A stretch of 64,000 bases of DNA from Balaenoptera acutorostrata (taxonomy: Eukaryota > Chordata > Mammalia > Artiodactyla > Balaenopteridae), in assembly GCF_949987535.1 (NCBI RefSeq), contig NC_080067.1, positions 32,516,039 to 32,580,038 on the forward strand. The letters run 5' to 3'. The notes under the pieces were generated by a model. It did not search any database. It worked only from the letters and a program-made list of their open reading frames with translations, and was not told where the DNA came from. Below are positions 36,247-48,377 of the stretch, piece after piece (the stretch's first letter is position 1; the number at the start of each line of letters is the position of its first letter). Both the position numbers and the translations under genes were made by a program.

Positions 36247-36329
36247 GCATTTTATATATTTCCATCATTATTAGTTGTGTGTCTTTCTTCCTTTAGCCCC
36301 AAACTTCTTCAAACTATAAATTATACTCA

Positions 36330-36585
36330 CTGGTCTCAATTGTATTAGTTGGGGTAATTACTTCCAGCTACCTAACAAACAACCCAGAAAACATAGTTGG
36401 TTAATAAAAGTTTCCTGCTCACTCATGTCACAAGTCACTGCAGGTGGCTTTTTGAACCCTTTATTTTAGAAAAATTTGCGGGAAGCATATGGGTGGGAAT
36501 GCTTCTCCAACTGATAATTCAGAGATATTGTCTCCTTCCATCTAATGGTGCAAGTTGCCTAATGTGCAAGGATGTTACCTGAAGT
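36330..36585. repeat. Possible LTR-like fragment, unclassified
   Basis: 'gtattagttggggtaattac' followed by 'caaacaacccagaaaacata' and 'cctgctcactcatgtcacaa' has the look of a common old mammalian LTR read antisense, but it is diverged and not named. Confidence 0.3.
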
Positions 36586-36589
36586 GTTG

Positions 36590-36965
36590 TTAGCAATGGC
36601 AAAATAATGGAAACAACTTAACTGTGGACCAAGTATTGGGACTGTTAAATATAATAGAATATCGTGCTATTATTGGAGAGAATAATGCAGCTTTTTATGT
36701 AGTAATATAAAAAAGATTCCAATATACTGTAGGACAAAAAAACAAGGTGCAGAAGAGTGTTCATCATAAATTACTCTGTGTGTGGCTGTTTGTATGTGCA
36801 TTCTCTGGAAGAAAACACAAGAAACTGATGACAGTGTATGTCACCAGTGGGAGAAATGGAAAAATAGGAAACTAGGGGAAAAAGTGTTTTTCCATCATAT
36901 ATCCATTTGTAATACTTGACTTTTGTACCAAATGTATGTACTAACTATTTCAAAAAGCAAATAAG
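36590..36965 (+). repeat. L1M-type LINE 3' end, sense
   Basis: 'aaataatggaaacaacttaa' followed by 'caaggtgcagaagagtgttc', 'caagaaactgatgacagtgt' and 'cttttgtaccaaatgtatgt' is a standard order for an old L1 3' UTR, ending near 'atttcaaaaagcaaata'. Confidence 0.75.
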
Positions 36966-37951
36966 TACAAATAATACGAATAGTGTTTTTGAAACAACAC
37001 AAGCGAAAAGCAATGAAGATAAAGAGGCTACCAAGACAGAACTTATATCTTACCACAATAATATTGTCCTCAGTGTAAGAATAGATAGCCTTTACCAAGG
37101 TCACAAGAGAAGATTTGGTGTTCCAGTATTACCCAGTAGACTTATGTATCACTCAGTTTCCAACTGGATAAGCAGAAATCACTCAGCATATTTAAAATAG
37201 AGAGAATTTAATACTGAGAATTGGTTTTACACATGAGGGAGGAAGCTGAAAAGCCAAGCAAGTGACAGTGAGTTACCCTGCAGATTAACAACGGCTGGAA
37301 GCCACTGCCTCCCAGGCTGGAGGGAAAAAAAAAAGGAGCTGGATGTGTCATAGCAGCACGTCACGAGGTAGGAGCTAAAACTGTCAAATGGGAGCTGGGG
37401 CCACAGAGAAGCCCCAGTGCTGCTAGAGATGCTTGAGTTAAAGGGGCAGAAATATCCTGGTCTCCCTCCCTTTCTTCAGCCCAGTCTTCAGTGCCTTCCA
37501 CTGGCTGAATCAGGCAGGAAATCAGCTCACAGGGGAGCGTGGGAAATGAAAGATTAAGAGATTACTCTATCTGAGATACAAAACAGTACTGAATCTGAAT
37601 GAAAACAAACTCAGGACCAGCTAGCTCCTCCTTTTTGTTACTCAGCAGCCATTCTGATTGCTTTGCCTATATATGAATTACATATTATAATGTCATGTTT
37701 CTGTCTAATATGAGGCAATCATCCATCATACAAACTGAGATGCTCTTGCCCTTTCTCCAACATCATATCCCTATCACACCCAGGATCTACAGGAAATTTC
37801 TAGTTCTGCCCATCAGGTCCAGATGTCTCAGCTCATGGGGTCTGGTGACATATGAACTGAAATTGTAAAGTTATGCACCATTAACACTCCTTATACAAAA
37901 TAATAAGAAATGGGGAGGGGGAAATTAAAAAATATATATATATAAAATCAT

Positions 37952-37954
<3 letters not shown>

Positions 37955-38015
<61 letters not shown>
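37955..38015. repeat. (AT)n microsatellite, about 30 units
   Basis: An uninterrupted alternating AT run of about 60 bases, preceded by a shorter one at about 37930-37944. Likely length-variable and prone to assembly error. Confidence 0.95.
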
Positions 38016-38020
<5 letters not shown>

Positions 38021-38949
38021 CACACAGACACATGCATGAACAGCTGTTAGAGTCCTCAGTTCTGAAATTGGTTACGTGGGTGTCATTGATATTTATCGTT
38101 TCCTCTTCTCACTACTCATTCTATGTTACCCTTGTTCTCAGATCAGCTGATCAGTATTCTTTACATAGAGAAGAATCCCAAACCTTAATTCCAGAAGTGT
38201 CTGAATCCTTAATGGTTTTGCCTTTATTGGACCAGCCTTTTTTAAATGAGCCAGGGAAGTAATGAGCTCCAGAGAATCCCACGGTACTTCTTGCTCTCAT
38301 TTTAGAGCAGCGACCCAATTTTCCCTTGTTAATTTGGAACAGTCACCCCTACTAATATGATAACCTCGTCCTCATCACTGCCCTTTATTTCAGAGGCATT
38401 AGTCTTCGTGCTTCTGAAAATAGTCAGTTGGTAGAGTCAACTTCCAGTTTAATGGGCCCATTATTGTGTCTCATAGTAGACACTTGGACTAGGTTGCAGG
38501 AACTGAAAGAAAAATGTCTGTGAATGGGTTATTGTGTGTAATAGTGAGAGGGGCCCTTCTCACTTCTACTTCTTGGATTCAGGACTTATGGATGCTGGCT
38601 ATGAAAGAACTAGCATCCTACTAAATGTGGCTGATTCAAAGAATATACTACATGCTATAGAAGAACATCTCAATTTCACCTGCTATTCCATCAAATATCA
38701 TAACTGTCTTCAGTAGGCTATCCACCCTTATTTCAGGTCCACTGTGTCTGGGTGATAGGGTTTGTGATTGGATCAGAGAACTCCCTGAGTGTAAGCCCAC
38801 TATTGCCCTTCCTTTGCAGAAAAATATGTTCCTTGGTCAGAAACAGTGTTATGTGGGATAACATCATAATGCATAGGGAATTCTCTCAGTCCACAGATGG
38901 CAGTGCTGACAGAAGCATGGTGGATATGGAAGAAAATTCATATCAATAA

Positions 38950-39225
38950 CAGATGTTTAATCCAGTAATCCCACTTCTGGGTATATATCTAAAATAGCTG
39001 AAATCAGAATCTCAAAGAGATATCTGTACTTGCACATTCGTTGCAGCATTATTCATAAATGCTAAGATGTGGAAACAATCTAAATGTCCATTGATGGATA
39101 AATGACTACAGAAAATGTAGTCTACACATACAGTGGAATAGCATGCAGCCATAAAAAAGGAAATTCTGTCATGCATTATAACATGAATGAACCTTAAGGA
39201 CATTATAGAAAAAAAAGAGAATAAA
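38950..39225 (+). repeat. L1 3' region, sense, inside retroviral relic
   Basis: 'atcccacttctgggtatata', 'cattattcataaatgctaag', 'tggaaacaatctaaatgtcc', 'attgatggataaatgac' and 'gcagccataaaaaagg' are sense L1 landmarks. The flanks resume similar-looking retroviral sequence, so this is probably a nested insertion. Confidence 0.8.
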
Positions 39226-41150
39226 CGTTCATACCAGTGAGTAAAATTTACTTCTGTAATGTAAAAGGGCCAATGTCATCCACCTGCAATGGGTAGACCA
39301 GTACCTCTAGAAAATGGTGCAATACTAAACGTTCAGTATTGGCATCCATGGTTCAGAAACTGGACACTTATCAGAGACAGTAGTGAGATCAATCTTGATG
39401 AGGTAAAGTCCATGTTGTTGAGGACATACATAGCCTACATCCTAATGATATGGCCATTTTTATGGACATACAGACAAACAAACTCAGAATGGGTAAGAGA
39501 CTAGGCTGCCAGTTCTGTGGCAGGATGTCTTGCCCTCATGATTACCGAAATTCTCCTTTGCAGTAGATGCCCTCAGGGGGACATGCATGAGACATGCATA
39601 CCCATTTCGCAAAGTCTGTTAACCCCTCTCGACCTGCTTGCCATCAGTTTTCAATCTTATTCTTCTCAAGTCTCTGACCAATGAGGATAAATAATCATTA
39701 TCATGAATCAGAATAGAACTTCATCTCAAGCTATCTCTCTCATTGGACCTAAAAATAAACAACCAGCTATAATGTCCGAAGTCTTAACTAACTATGGGAA
39801 GGTTGATCTTTACCACTATCCTCCAAGATCACCCCTAAGTGGGACTGTAATCTGGCAACAGTCCATATGCAGGCTGTGCTATGATATTGTGCAAATTCTG
39901 TGTAAACCAAGACCAGCAATTTCTTCCTCCAGCAGCTGGTCATAGAGAGCTCATAACAGGCCATAGTTGTTGATTAATAGAGCAGCAGCAATGCAGCAGA
40001 AGTAGGTGTCATGCAAACATGTTTGTCTTTTCCTGCTACTGTACCTTCAGAATCTATTCGAGCAAAACTTTATATGCCAATTCCATTTCATAATGTACTG
40101 CTGCTGCACATGTTCAACCTTAACATAGACACTTTTCAAGTTTATATATTCTAATTCAATTATCATTATAATTCTGTGATGTCTTCCACTGGACTTTGGG
40201 TCTGATCCTCTGTCATGTCTTCTCTGCTTCTACAGAAGACTAGATATTATTCTAAGATGCCCATAACATTTTTCTAGTTCTCTAACTATGACATGAACAA
40301 AGAACTCAAAAACCGGAGTCTGTAATTTCCTTTCTGTAAATTCTTCAAAGCTGTCAGAAGCAGGTATTCCAAGGGGGGTACTTGAAATCATCATTACTAC
40401 CAGACTGGTACGGAGCAGTTGTTACTTGCTTTCCCAAAGCCTTGCCTTTTACTCGCATTTCATTCCAAGAAATCATGGGCTCATCTAAGTAATTTAAGCC
40501 ACTGCATGTCAGGCATTAAGATTATCCTATTTTCCACCTTCAAGGATGTCATTTTTATAATCACACTCAAACAGGGGAGAAATCTAATCCTGCAAACCCA
40601 CCTAGAAAACCTGATACTTGGGATGACTTCTAAAAACAAGAAATTGTCAATGAGGGAATAATAAGAAAAATAAAGCCATTCTAGTCATGAACAGAGAGAA
40701 GTTAATGCAGTAAAATGGTTGCAAAAGTGACAGAAGAGGCTGAGAATCAAATCAGGGAGTGGTAGGGCCAGCCAGAGGTTAACAGCAGGAACTCTTACCT
40801 GCCCTAGGATGAAGTGACTGAGAGATCAGGAGGTATTACTGAAAACCAGGGGCCCAGGAAAATCAGAAGCACTGGAGCCAAATATGAGACCTGACAACTG
40901 CCTCTACACCATCAGAGGCAGAGTCAGAGGGAGAAAGCCCTGTAACATCTCCTTTCCACCCGTCTTTTAAAACTGGACAGAACATCCCAGTAGACAAACC
41001 CCAATGGAAAAGACTTAACGCAGGAGGCTGGGAGCCGCAGCCAGCAGAGATCAGCCTATTAGTGACTCAGCAGAGCAGGAGAAGGGCAAGGAACAGATCA
41101 GAGGGCAGACAGATTCAGAACCAGCACAAGGCATTTTTTTTGGTCACAGG

Positions 41151-42240
41151 TTCTGAGGTCAACATGTAAGGTAAAAATCTAGTATAGTAAAAGTTCATCT
41201 TGGAAATTCCTTAAGTTTCCCATAAAGCAGAACAAAATGTCTTTAAACACAAGAGGTAGCTTGGAGAGATGCTCACATCATAAGAGTTCTTAGGAGAATA
41301 GAGAGCAACCAAAAGAAGCATATCACTGTGTCCTCTCCCTTCCACACTAAGAGAGATGTGTATATGGAGTGGAATAGCAGAGACAATAGTTGAATTAGAG
41401 AAAGTTAAATGTACATATGCTATGACACCATTATCATTTAAGCAACTGCATGAGTAAGACTTAGAATGAACAATAAAAGCCCTGAAGTAAAGAATGATCA
41501 GCCCACCTAATAGACACTAAATTGTATGTGTCAAATGATATGGATCTAATTATTCAACCAGGAGAATCCCAGGAGAAAAGGCCAAGACACCTTAGTTTTA
41601 CCCAGTAAAAAAGTCATTATCTTCAGAGTTGAGAGGGGAGGGGTGGCTCTGGCTTTAGAACGGGATTTATCTCTCTGGTCAGTTTCTCGCACATCAGGAG
41701 CAGAAAATTAATCTGAAAGAGAAGTTTCTTCCAATTCTATAAAACACTAAGATCACAAACTTCTTCAGCCTGAGTCCTATCTTATAGACTATAACACAAA
41801 TAGGAGACAGCTATTAGGATTGGTCAACGATTGCCCCCAAACTTGGGCACCATGAACTAGAAACACTGAGGGTACCAAGAAGAACACTAGCAGAACAGTG
41901 AGAATGATCACCATGGCTGGCAAAGCAACAATTTCTATAGTTAGAGATCTTAGTGCCCAGGAGAGCAGCAACTGAAAACAACAATAAGAATTCCGAGAAA
42001 TATACAGGAAGAGTAAGTATATTGCAGAGTATTGGAGTTCTTTGTTTTAAAATTTGCATTTTTACTAGTGTCACCTCATATGTATACACAGGCTTATAAG
42101 GCCTAGAGAAATTTGGGGGGAGGCCCAGATAATGATATGTAGATTGGGCAAAATATGGGTAAGAAATTCCTTTGGCGGATTCTTCCTTAGTGAATCCATT
42201 TCCACCAGAGTGTGTTGTAGATTGCAAAGGCATTCTCCAA
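41151..42240. other. Unassigned segment with a 139-codon open frame
   Basis: The minus-strand frame at 41814-42233 is the longest in the window. It encodes a Tyr/Pro-rich first half, then a hydrophobic stretch and a Cys/Ser/His-rich tail. An overlapping frame at 41789-41971 is also hydrophobic, as if a frameshift split a longer segment. I do not recognise a family, and there are no splice or promoter signals I trust. It may be translated repeat or a pseudogene piece. Confidence 0.3.
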
Positions 42241-42295
42241 AATTCTATTTTTTTACCCTTTTCTTTTTTATTTTTCTCATTTATTGCTATGGCTT

Positions 42296-43320
42296 AGAAC
42301 AATGGTTCTAAACCTAATGTGCACATAAAAAAAAAAAAAAAATGGAGAGCTTCTTTCTAATACTAGCTACTCATCAGTACTGTTAACAGCCAGCCACTAT
42401 GTGTCCCTGGTGTGACACACTGGGAGTCAAACTCACCCAGAATGTAAGATATTCTTGAAGACAACTGGCCTGTATTCCTCAGAGGATTCAATGTAATGAA
42501 GAACAGAGAGGGGGAGAGAATCTTCTAGATTAAGACAAACTAAAGACATATGAAAGCCCCATTAGTAATTAAATTTGATTAGATCCTGTATAGGAAAAAA
42601 TAATATATAATTTCTAACATGTCATCCAATATAGTGCATATTTGAAGATAGTAAGTATACCATAAACAGTTATACCAGAGTACAGGAACTAATGGGGCTG
42701 TCCCAGGCAAACTAGGATATTTTGTTTCCTAGTTATAAAGAACATTTTTCAGAGAATTAGGGAAATATAATGGTGGTCTGTACATTGAAAGATGTTATTA
42801 AATTATGTTAATTTTCTGAGGGGTGATGATGGAATCATGGTTATACAGGGAAATGTCCTTGTTTTTGGAAGATATGTATGTGTATACTGAAGTATTTGTA
42901 GATAAAGCATGACAATGTATTCAGCCCTCTTTCAGATTGTTTGACAAAAGGGAATTGTGTGTGTGTGTGTGTGTGGGTGTGGGTGTGCGTGTCTGCGTTC
43001 TGTAAAAAAAGAGTTGGAGCTAGTGTAACATGTTAATAGTCAATTAAGATAAGAGACTATATATTTCCATTGCACTGTTCTTTTAATTTTTCTATGGGTT
43101 AGAAATCCCCCACACCCCCACAAAAAATGTCAACTAGTGGGAAAAAGAGAGGAAAATAAAAATAGATAATAAACTTTATGCTTGGGGAAAACAACAGAAA
43201 AAAATGCTGATTCCTAACTCTCTACTACAGCCCCTGTGATTTAGATTTAATTGATGTGGGATAAAATCAGGAACAATATATGTCAGTGGTTCTCAAACAG
43301 GTTTGAGAATCATTAGCTTT
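42296..43320. repeat. MER20-like hAT fragment split by an L1 3' end
   Basis: The left piece (about 42296-42355) has 'caatggttctaaacctaatg'. The right piece (about 43195-43320) has 'aaaatgctgattcctaactc', 'gtgatttagatttaattgat' and 'cagtggttctcaaac', resembling MER20-type DNA transposons. Between them, about 42370-43125 reads as an old sense L1 3' UTR ('aaatataatggtggtctgta', 'tactgaagtatttgtagata', 'gcactgttcttttaattttt'). Confidence 0.5.
42956..42992. repeat. (GT)n tract, imperfect
   Basis: A run of gt units interrupted by 'gggtgtgggtgtgcgtgt', within the L1 3' portion. Confidence 0.8.
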
Positions 43321-43479
43321 GACAATTAATTATGCACTGGTAACTTTTAGGCCATACTCACCGCTCTTCTCTCTTGTGCTATAGTTCTGCAGTTCTAAGT
43401 GATGGATATCTTCATCGGTAGAGTTGTTTGACCCCTAAAGATATAGTTGTCATCTTTCTTTACCATTCCCATTTCTTTC

Positions 43480-44480
43480 AAACATTCTCTATCCATTGCT
43501 TACCTACTTTTCTCTAATGGCACCTGAATTTTCCCAAGTATCTGAACTAAAATGCATTGAGTCATTTTTCTCCTGCCCCTCCCATCCAATCAGAATTAAT
43601 ACTGCCATCTCCTCTTCCCCATGGCCATCTTCATTACCATTATGCAAGACCTCATTATCTCTCTCACAGAATCATTACAAGAGTTTCATTGTTGGGCTCT
43701 CACTTCTTTGTTTTTAAATGTATTTTATTGAAGTATAGTTGATTTACAGTGTTGTGTTAATTTCTGCTGTACAGCAAAGTGATTCAGTTATACATAGATG
43801 ATAGACAGGCAGGTAGATATAGATATAGATAGATATTCTTTTTCATATTCTTTTCCATTATGGTATATCACAGGATATTGAATATAGTTCCCTGTGTTAT
43901 ACAGTAGGGACTTGTTGTTTATGCATTCTATATATACTAGTTTGCATCTACTAACCCCAAAATCCCATTCTTTCCCTCCCTCACGTCCCCTTCCCCTTGG
44001 CAATCACAAGTCTGTTCTCTATGTCTATGGGTCTCTCACTTCTATTTTATCCCCTTCTCCAATCAATCCTATGTGCTACAACCAGAGTAAGCTTCCAAAA
44101 ACCACACCTCAAAAACAACAACAAAATTTTCAATTATTCCCTGATACCTACTAAGTTAAATAAAAATTGTATTTCCTAACATTTAAAAGTCTCCATTGTT
44201 TTATCCCAACTTAAAATTTCAGGCTTATTCTCCAGAACCATATGCCTACCTTATATTTGAGTAGAAATCCAGACCTGCCTTTTCATGATCTATACCCACC
44301 ATATTGAAATTGTTCCTTGCACATTAACGCCTTCCTCTATAAGTGCTTCTTCCAGGACAAGCATACTTCTTCCTACTAAAAGCCCCTGTTATCCCCTTTT
44401 GATTAATCCCCAGAGAGTTTCATTTATATCAAACCTCCTTTCTAACCTCTAATATTGGAAAGCTGAGGTCTTGCATCAGG
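43480..44480 (+). repeat. L2 LINE, sense, interrupted by L1
   Basis: 'cagaattaatactgccatct' and 'catggccatcttcattacca' lie left of the L1. 'ctcttctattttatcc'-like CT-rich text, 'cagagtaagcttccaaaaac' and 'tcatgatctatacccacc' lie to its right, the expected L2 order. The L1 at 43708-44032 sits inside it. Confidence 0.6.
43697..44043 (-). mobile_element. Short L1 3' end, antisense, with TSD
   Basis: 'gtattttattgaagtatagt' begins the antisense 3' UTR, followed by 'acagcaaagtgattcagtta', 'ttgaatatagttccctgtgt' and 'tttgcatctactaaccccaa'. The direct repeats ctctcacttct at 43697-43707 and 44033-44043 are identical. A short expanded (agatat)n-like patch occurs at 43812-43836. About 325 bp, non-coding. 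Confidence 0.9.
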
Positions 44481-44789
44481 AGAACCTCAGAATAGGTTCT
44501 TCACTTTATGCTTTCTTGTATCTCTATCCTTACTTTCACTTACTCATTTCTGTTCAGAAAAGTGATGAGTTACATTGCTTACTTACAATTACCCAAGTTG
44601 ATCTTTAGTTTTCAGACCTCCTTATCTGATCTTTCCAATGCCAACAAGGTATTAAACCTGAAAAAACTGCCAAAATGAATCTTCCGCTGAGTACATTCCT
44701 GGGCATCTAGTTCACATGTACTTCATAGGTCCCATAGCTTTGTCAAACTTTTGCCTCTCTTTCAGTCATTTTCTTCCTTTCACTATTAT

Positions 44790-44900
44790 CAATCTCTCTC
44801 TATATATACTCTAAGCTTATTAAGGATAGGAAGTGTCTTTTCCATTTCTATATCTTATGCAATAATTAAAATTTTGCATACATGTTTTTGTTTGAGAAAT
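44790..44900 (+). repeat. L2 3' end fragment, sense
   Basis: 'actctaagcttattaaggat' and 'aggaagtgtcttttccattt' then 'caataattaaaattttgcat' fit an L2 3' end, diverged. Confidence 0.5.
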
Positions 44901-45834
44901 GTATACTGACCTGAATCGAATAAGTGTTTTTAGTGATCTATACAAAATAGTGCTATGAAAAATTACAAAAAGTATTATGATTATTTTATTATTCTTTTTC
45001 AAAATAAAGTAAAATATTTTCATTTGAAATCACACTTGGTGAGTTACAGCTCAATTCTGTGCCAATACATTAAACTCTGAATCATGGAAAGAGTAAGAAT
45101 GGCAGAAACTGTTAGGCAGAATGAGGGTTTGTAGAAACTGGCTAGTAAATAAGAAATAATACTCTTTTTTATAAAACTAGTTTGAAACTGATATTTATTA
45201 AAATTTAAATTGATGAATGCTCCAAAACAGTACAAATAGAGCTGTAATTCCATCTTGCCATTCTAATGACAATGAAGAACTAAACTAAATGTTCTCTAAC
45301 ATTTTTTATACCACTATAACCTTTGGATGAAATTACAGTCTTGCGCTAAAGTGCATTTGAAGAAGAATATGCCTGCCCATATTAAATGTGCTATAGGGAA
45401 AAACAGTATTTGTAGTGAATATCTATGTAATATAATTATATAATCACCTGCTAAGTACATATGTGTTATTGTGTTTTGATCCCTAATGCTATGATTGTTT
45501 AAAATATAAAGAGAAAGAAGAAAGAGAAAGGTTCTGTTTAATCTTAAAAAAAATGAGAAAGAGAGATGTAGTTCTCTATAGGGTTTTCAGGCTGTGAAAT
45601 ATGTTGTTATTTCTTTTGACAGCACAATTATTCTTAACATTTGACACTTCCACTCAAAATAAGAACTATTTTTCTTCTTTGTCTTCTGACCATATTTATA
45701 AATTTAACTGAACAAAATGTCAAAAAAGTAAAAAATCATACAGAACCCAAAATGCAAGGTATAAAGCTACAGAATAGAAAAAAAAAAGCCATCATCTGAA
45801 AATGAAAGAGATAGACTAAAGAGGAAATCAATGT
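44901..45834. other. Unassigned AT-rich sequence
   Basis: Nothing recognised. Open frames of 60-69 codons on the minus strand have no identifiable domain. Confidence 0.4.
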
Positions 45835-46333
45835 TTAAAACTATTCTTTTTTTTAATTATTTTTTTATTTTTATTTTTTTAACATCTTTATTGGAGTATA
45901 ATTGCTTTACAATGGTGTGTTAGTTTCTGCTTTATAACAAAGTGAGTCAGTTATACATATACATATGTCCCCATACCTCTTCCCTCTTGCATCTCCCTCC
46001 CTCCCACCCTCCCTATCGCACCCCTCTAGGTGGTCACAAAGCACCGGGCTGATCTCCCTGTGCTATGCAGCTGCTTCCCACTAGCTAACTATTTTACGTT
46101 TGGTAGTGTACATATGTCCATGCCACTGTCTCACTTTGTCCCAGCTTACCCTTCCCCCCTCCCCATATCCTCAAGTCCATTCTCTAGTAGGTCTGCATCT
46201 TTATTCCCGTCTTGCCCCTAGGTTCTTCTGATCATTTTTTTTTCTTTTCTTTTTCTTTTTTTTTAGATTCCATATATATGTGTTAGCATACTGTATTTGT
46301 TTTTCTCTTTCTGACTTACTTAAAACTATTCTT
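45835..46333 (-). mobile_element. L1 3' end, antisense, with 14-bp TSD
   Basis: A T-rich tail read first (45849-45880) is followed by 'acatctttattggagtataa', 'tagtttctgctttataacaa', 'cacccctctaggtggtcaca', 'catatgtccatgccactgtc' and 'tctttattcccgtcttgccc'. This is the young L1 3' UTR type common in cetartiodactyls. The direct repeats ttaaaactattctt at 45835-45848 and 46320-46333 are identical. About 470 bp, 5'-truncated, and apparently among the youngest L1 copies here. Confidence 0.93.
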
Positions 46334-47224
46334 ATCTCAATCACATCTCATGATGTAAAAGACAGTTTTAAAAATAAATGAAAATCTCTATTGTAGAAGT
46401 GAACAGAAATAAAATTGTTATCTAAACAAATTTGTCATAGGAACAGTGTATCTAGAATAAAAGAAATTTTAACAGAAATCATGCATGAAATAATAAATTC
46501 TTCCAATAATGAATTACTGTTTTATTTTGTAAATAAAATATTAAGATATATTTTGGTTAAATGTATACTTTGCCATACATCAAATTATTTATATTTACTA
46601 CTTAATCACTTTTCTTTGGGAGATTTTTCTCTGATTAGTTTTGTACATATTTATTTTAGAAAAATAAATTCTTGAATTCTGTAGTATTTCTTTCCATAAG
46701 TAAAAAGTATTCTTGGAATAGTTGCAGGCAATATTTTTTTACACTTCATGCAAATAACATACAATTTCCTTAGTGACTTGGGTAAATTTTACCTCAGTTT
46801 TTTTTTTAGATAGTGATTTTTAATTTCTTCTTTCAAATTACTATTTCTTTATGCTGTGAAAAATTTGGCATTATAGAGGATGTAAATTATTTTTTTCTAA
46901 ATAATTACCACCATCTTTTCCTCCACTATTGCCTTCAATCGTAATTAGGCCCTGTTTGTACACACTTCCACAGCATATCAAAAAATATTTTCCTTTTAAT
47001 CTCTCCTAAAGACTTTAATTTTTCTCTTATTCAATATCCTACCATCTGTCCTAAAATATATTTCTGACTCCAGTTTTATCAAGTTTCTTAAAGTATCCAT
47101 TTTAAATTCTGGGCTATCTAAGTTAATAGATAGTGAAAGATGTACTTTATATATGAATAGATACACACCATCCAGAGTCATTTCATTCATTCATTTCATT
47201 CACTCACATCTTTATATCCTACTG
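46334..47224. other. Unassigned AT-rich sequence
   Basis: No gene or clear repeat. An 86-codon open frame at 46415-46675 is low-complexity and has no recognisable domain. A CATT-type tract occurs at about 47183-47210. Confidence 0.4.
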
Positions 47225-47650
47225 GTCAATAATCCTGTAAGGTCTACTGTCACAATATATCCAGACTCTAACCACTTCTCGCCATCTCTATCATGATTGT
47301 CCCCCAACTGGCATCACATTATCTCTCACCTGAATTATTATCCGGATTTCCTAACTGGTCTTCTGTCCTTGCCCACCCCCATACCCTATTCCCCACCCCT
47401 AATAGTTTATTCTCAACCTACTGTCAAAATATAAATCAATTTTCTCCATTCTTTTTTCATTCAGGGTGAAATCAACATCTTAACAGTTGCCTAAGTGGCT
47501 GTGAATGATCTGACCTCCATTGCCTCTCAGACCTCATTTCTTAACCAATCTTCCCTTCTCTCCTTCTACTTCAGCCACGCTGACTCCTTGCTCTTCCTGT
47601 GGCACACCAGATTTACTCCCCCTTCAAAACTTTTGCATCTAAAGGAGTAA
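47225..47650 (+). repeat. L2 LINE, sense
   Basis: 'cagactctaaccacttctcg', 'tcacctgaattattatccgg', 'aactggtcttctgtccttgc', 'atgatctgacctccattgcc' and 'gactccttgctcttcctgtg' occur in correct L2 order. The 3' terminus is missing. Confidence 0.8.
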
Positions 47651-47699
47651 ACAAAATGTTTTCTTCACATCAGGTTCAACAAAACCTTGTAAGTGTCAC

Positions 47700-48110
47700 T
47701 ACAGTCAGCCTTGTCTCACATTTGTCCAAATGTGTATTGAGTTCCCACTAATTGCCAACTACTCTGATAAAACTATGAAATACAAATATGCAAAAAAAGA
47801 AATCACTTTCCTGAAGGAGCAAATGTTCTAGTGGAAGTGATCAATAATAAGGACAAGGAGCTATGAGCCCAGAAGAAGATGTGTCTGTACATACTGTAGA
47901 TGCCAAAGCTTCCCAGAGGAGTTCAACCTTGAAGGATTAGCAAGGGTTATAAAGGCTAAGAAGGAATTCAGGCGGAAAGAATAAGCAAAGGCACAGAATT
48001 CGTAGAGGATGTAATCACTTTGGAAAACTGCAAGTTAGGGTCCTCTTGCAATTAATTGACAATAGGGCTCTGACAAATGATAAGACTGAAAATAGAGGCA
48101 AGGGAAGAAA
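47700..48110 (-). repeat. L2-like 3' portion, antisense
   Basis: 'gtgtattgagttcccactaa' and 'aactatgaaatacaaatatg', then 'tgaaggagcaaatgttctag', read as an antisense L2 3' end. With the sense copy to its left this gives a tail-to-tail pair. Confidence 0.55.
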
Positions 48111-48377
48111 GCAAGGGGGGTTTTATACATATATACACTTATTCTTACATTAATGCAATGATTTTTATATGCCATACACTGTACTAGGTTCTGGGGAACA
48201 CTGTAGTGACCAAAAACGTATAGGTTTTACACTCATATTGTTTAAAATACAGTGGGAGAAGTAGAAGGTGGTATGAGAATACCCAGAAACAAGCCTAAAA
48301 ATCAGACTTGGAAAATTAACAAACACTTGCAAAAAATTTGAAATCAAAGGAGAAATCTGAAGTCCACACAGGCATTA

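Larger units (their letters stand above)
37130..41150. mobile_element. Probable second endogenous retrovirus relic, unclassified
   Basis: Two LTR-like blocks (about 37130-37600 and about 40640-41150) share a diverged run of matches in the same order: 'agagagaatttaat' versus 'agagagaagttaat', 'gaagctgaaaagcc' versus 'gaggctgagaatc', and 'ttaacaacggctgg' versus 'ttaacagcaggaac'. The 3 kb between them resembles ERVL-like internal sequence, interrupted by a (AT)n tract and an L1 piece. An internal polyadenylation-like AT segment near the left block hints at minus orientation, but this is uncertain. No intact open frame. Confidence 0.4.
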
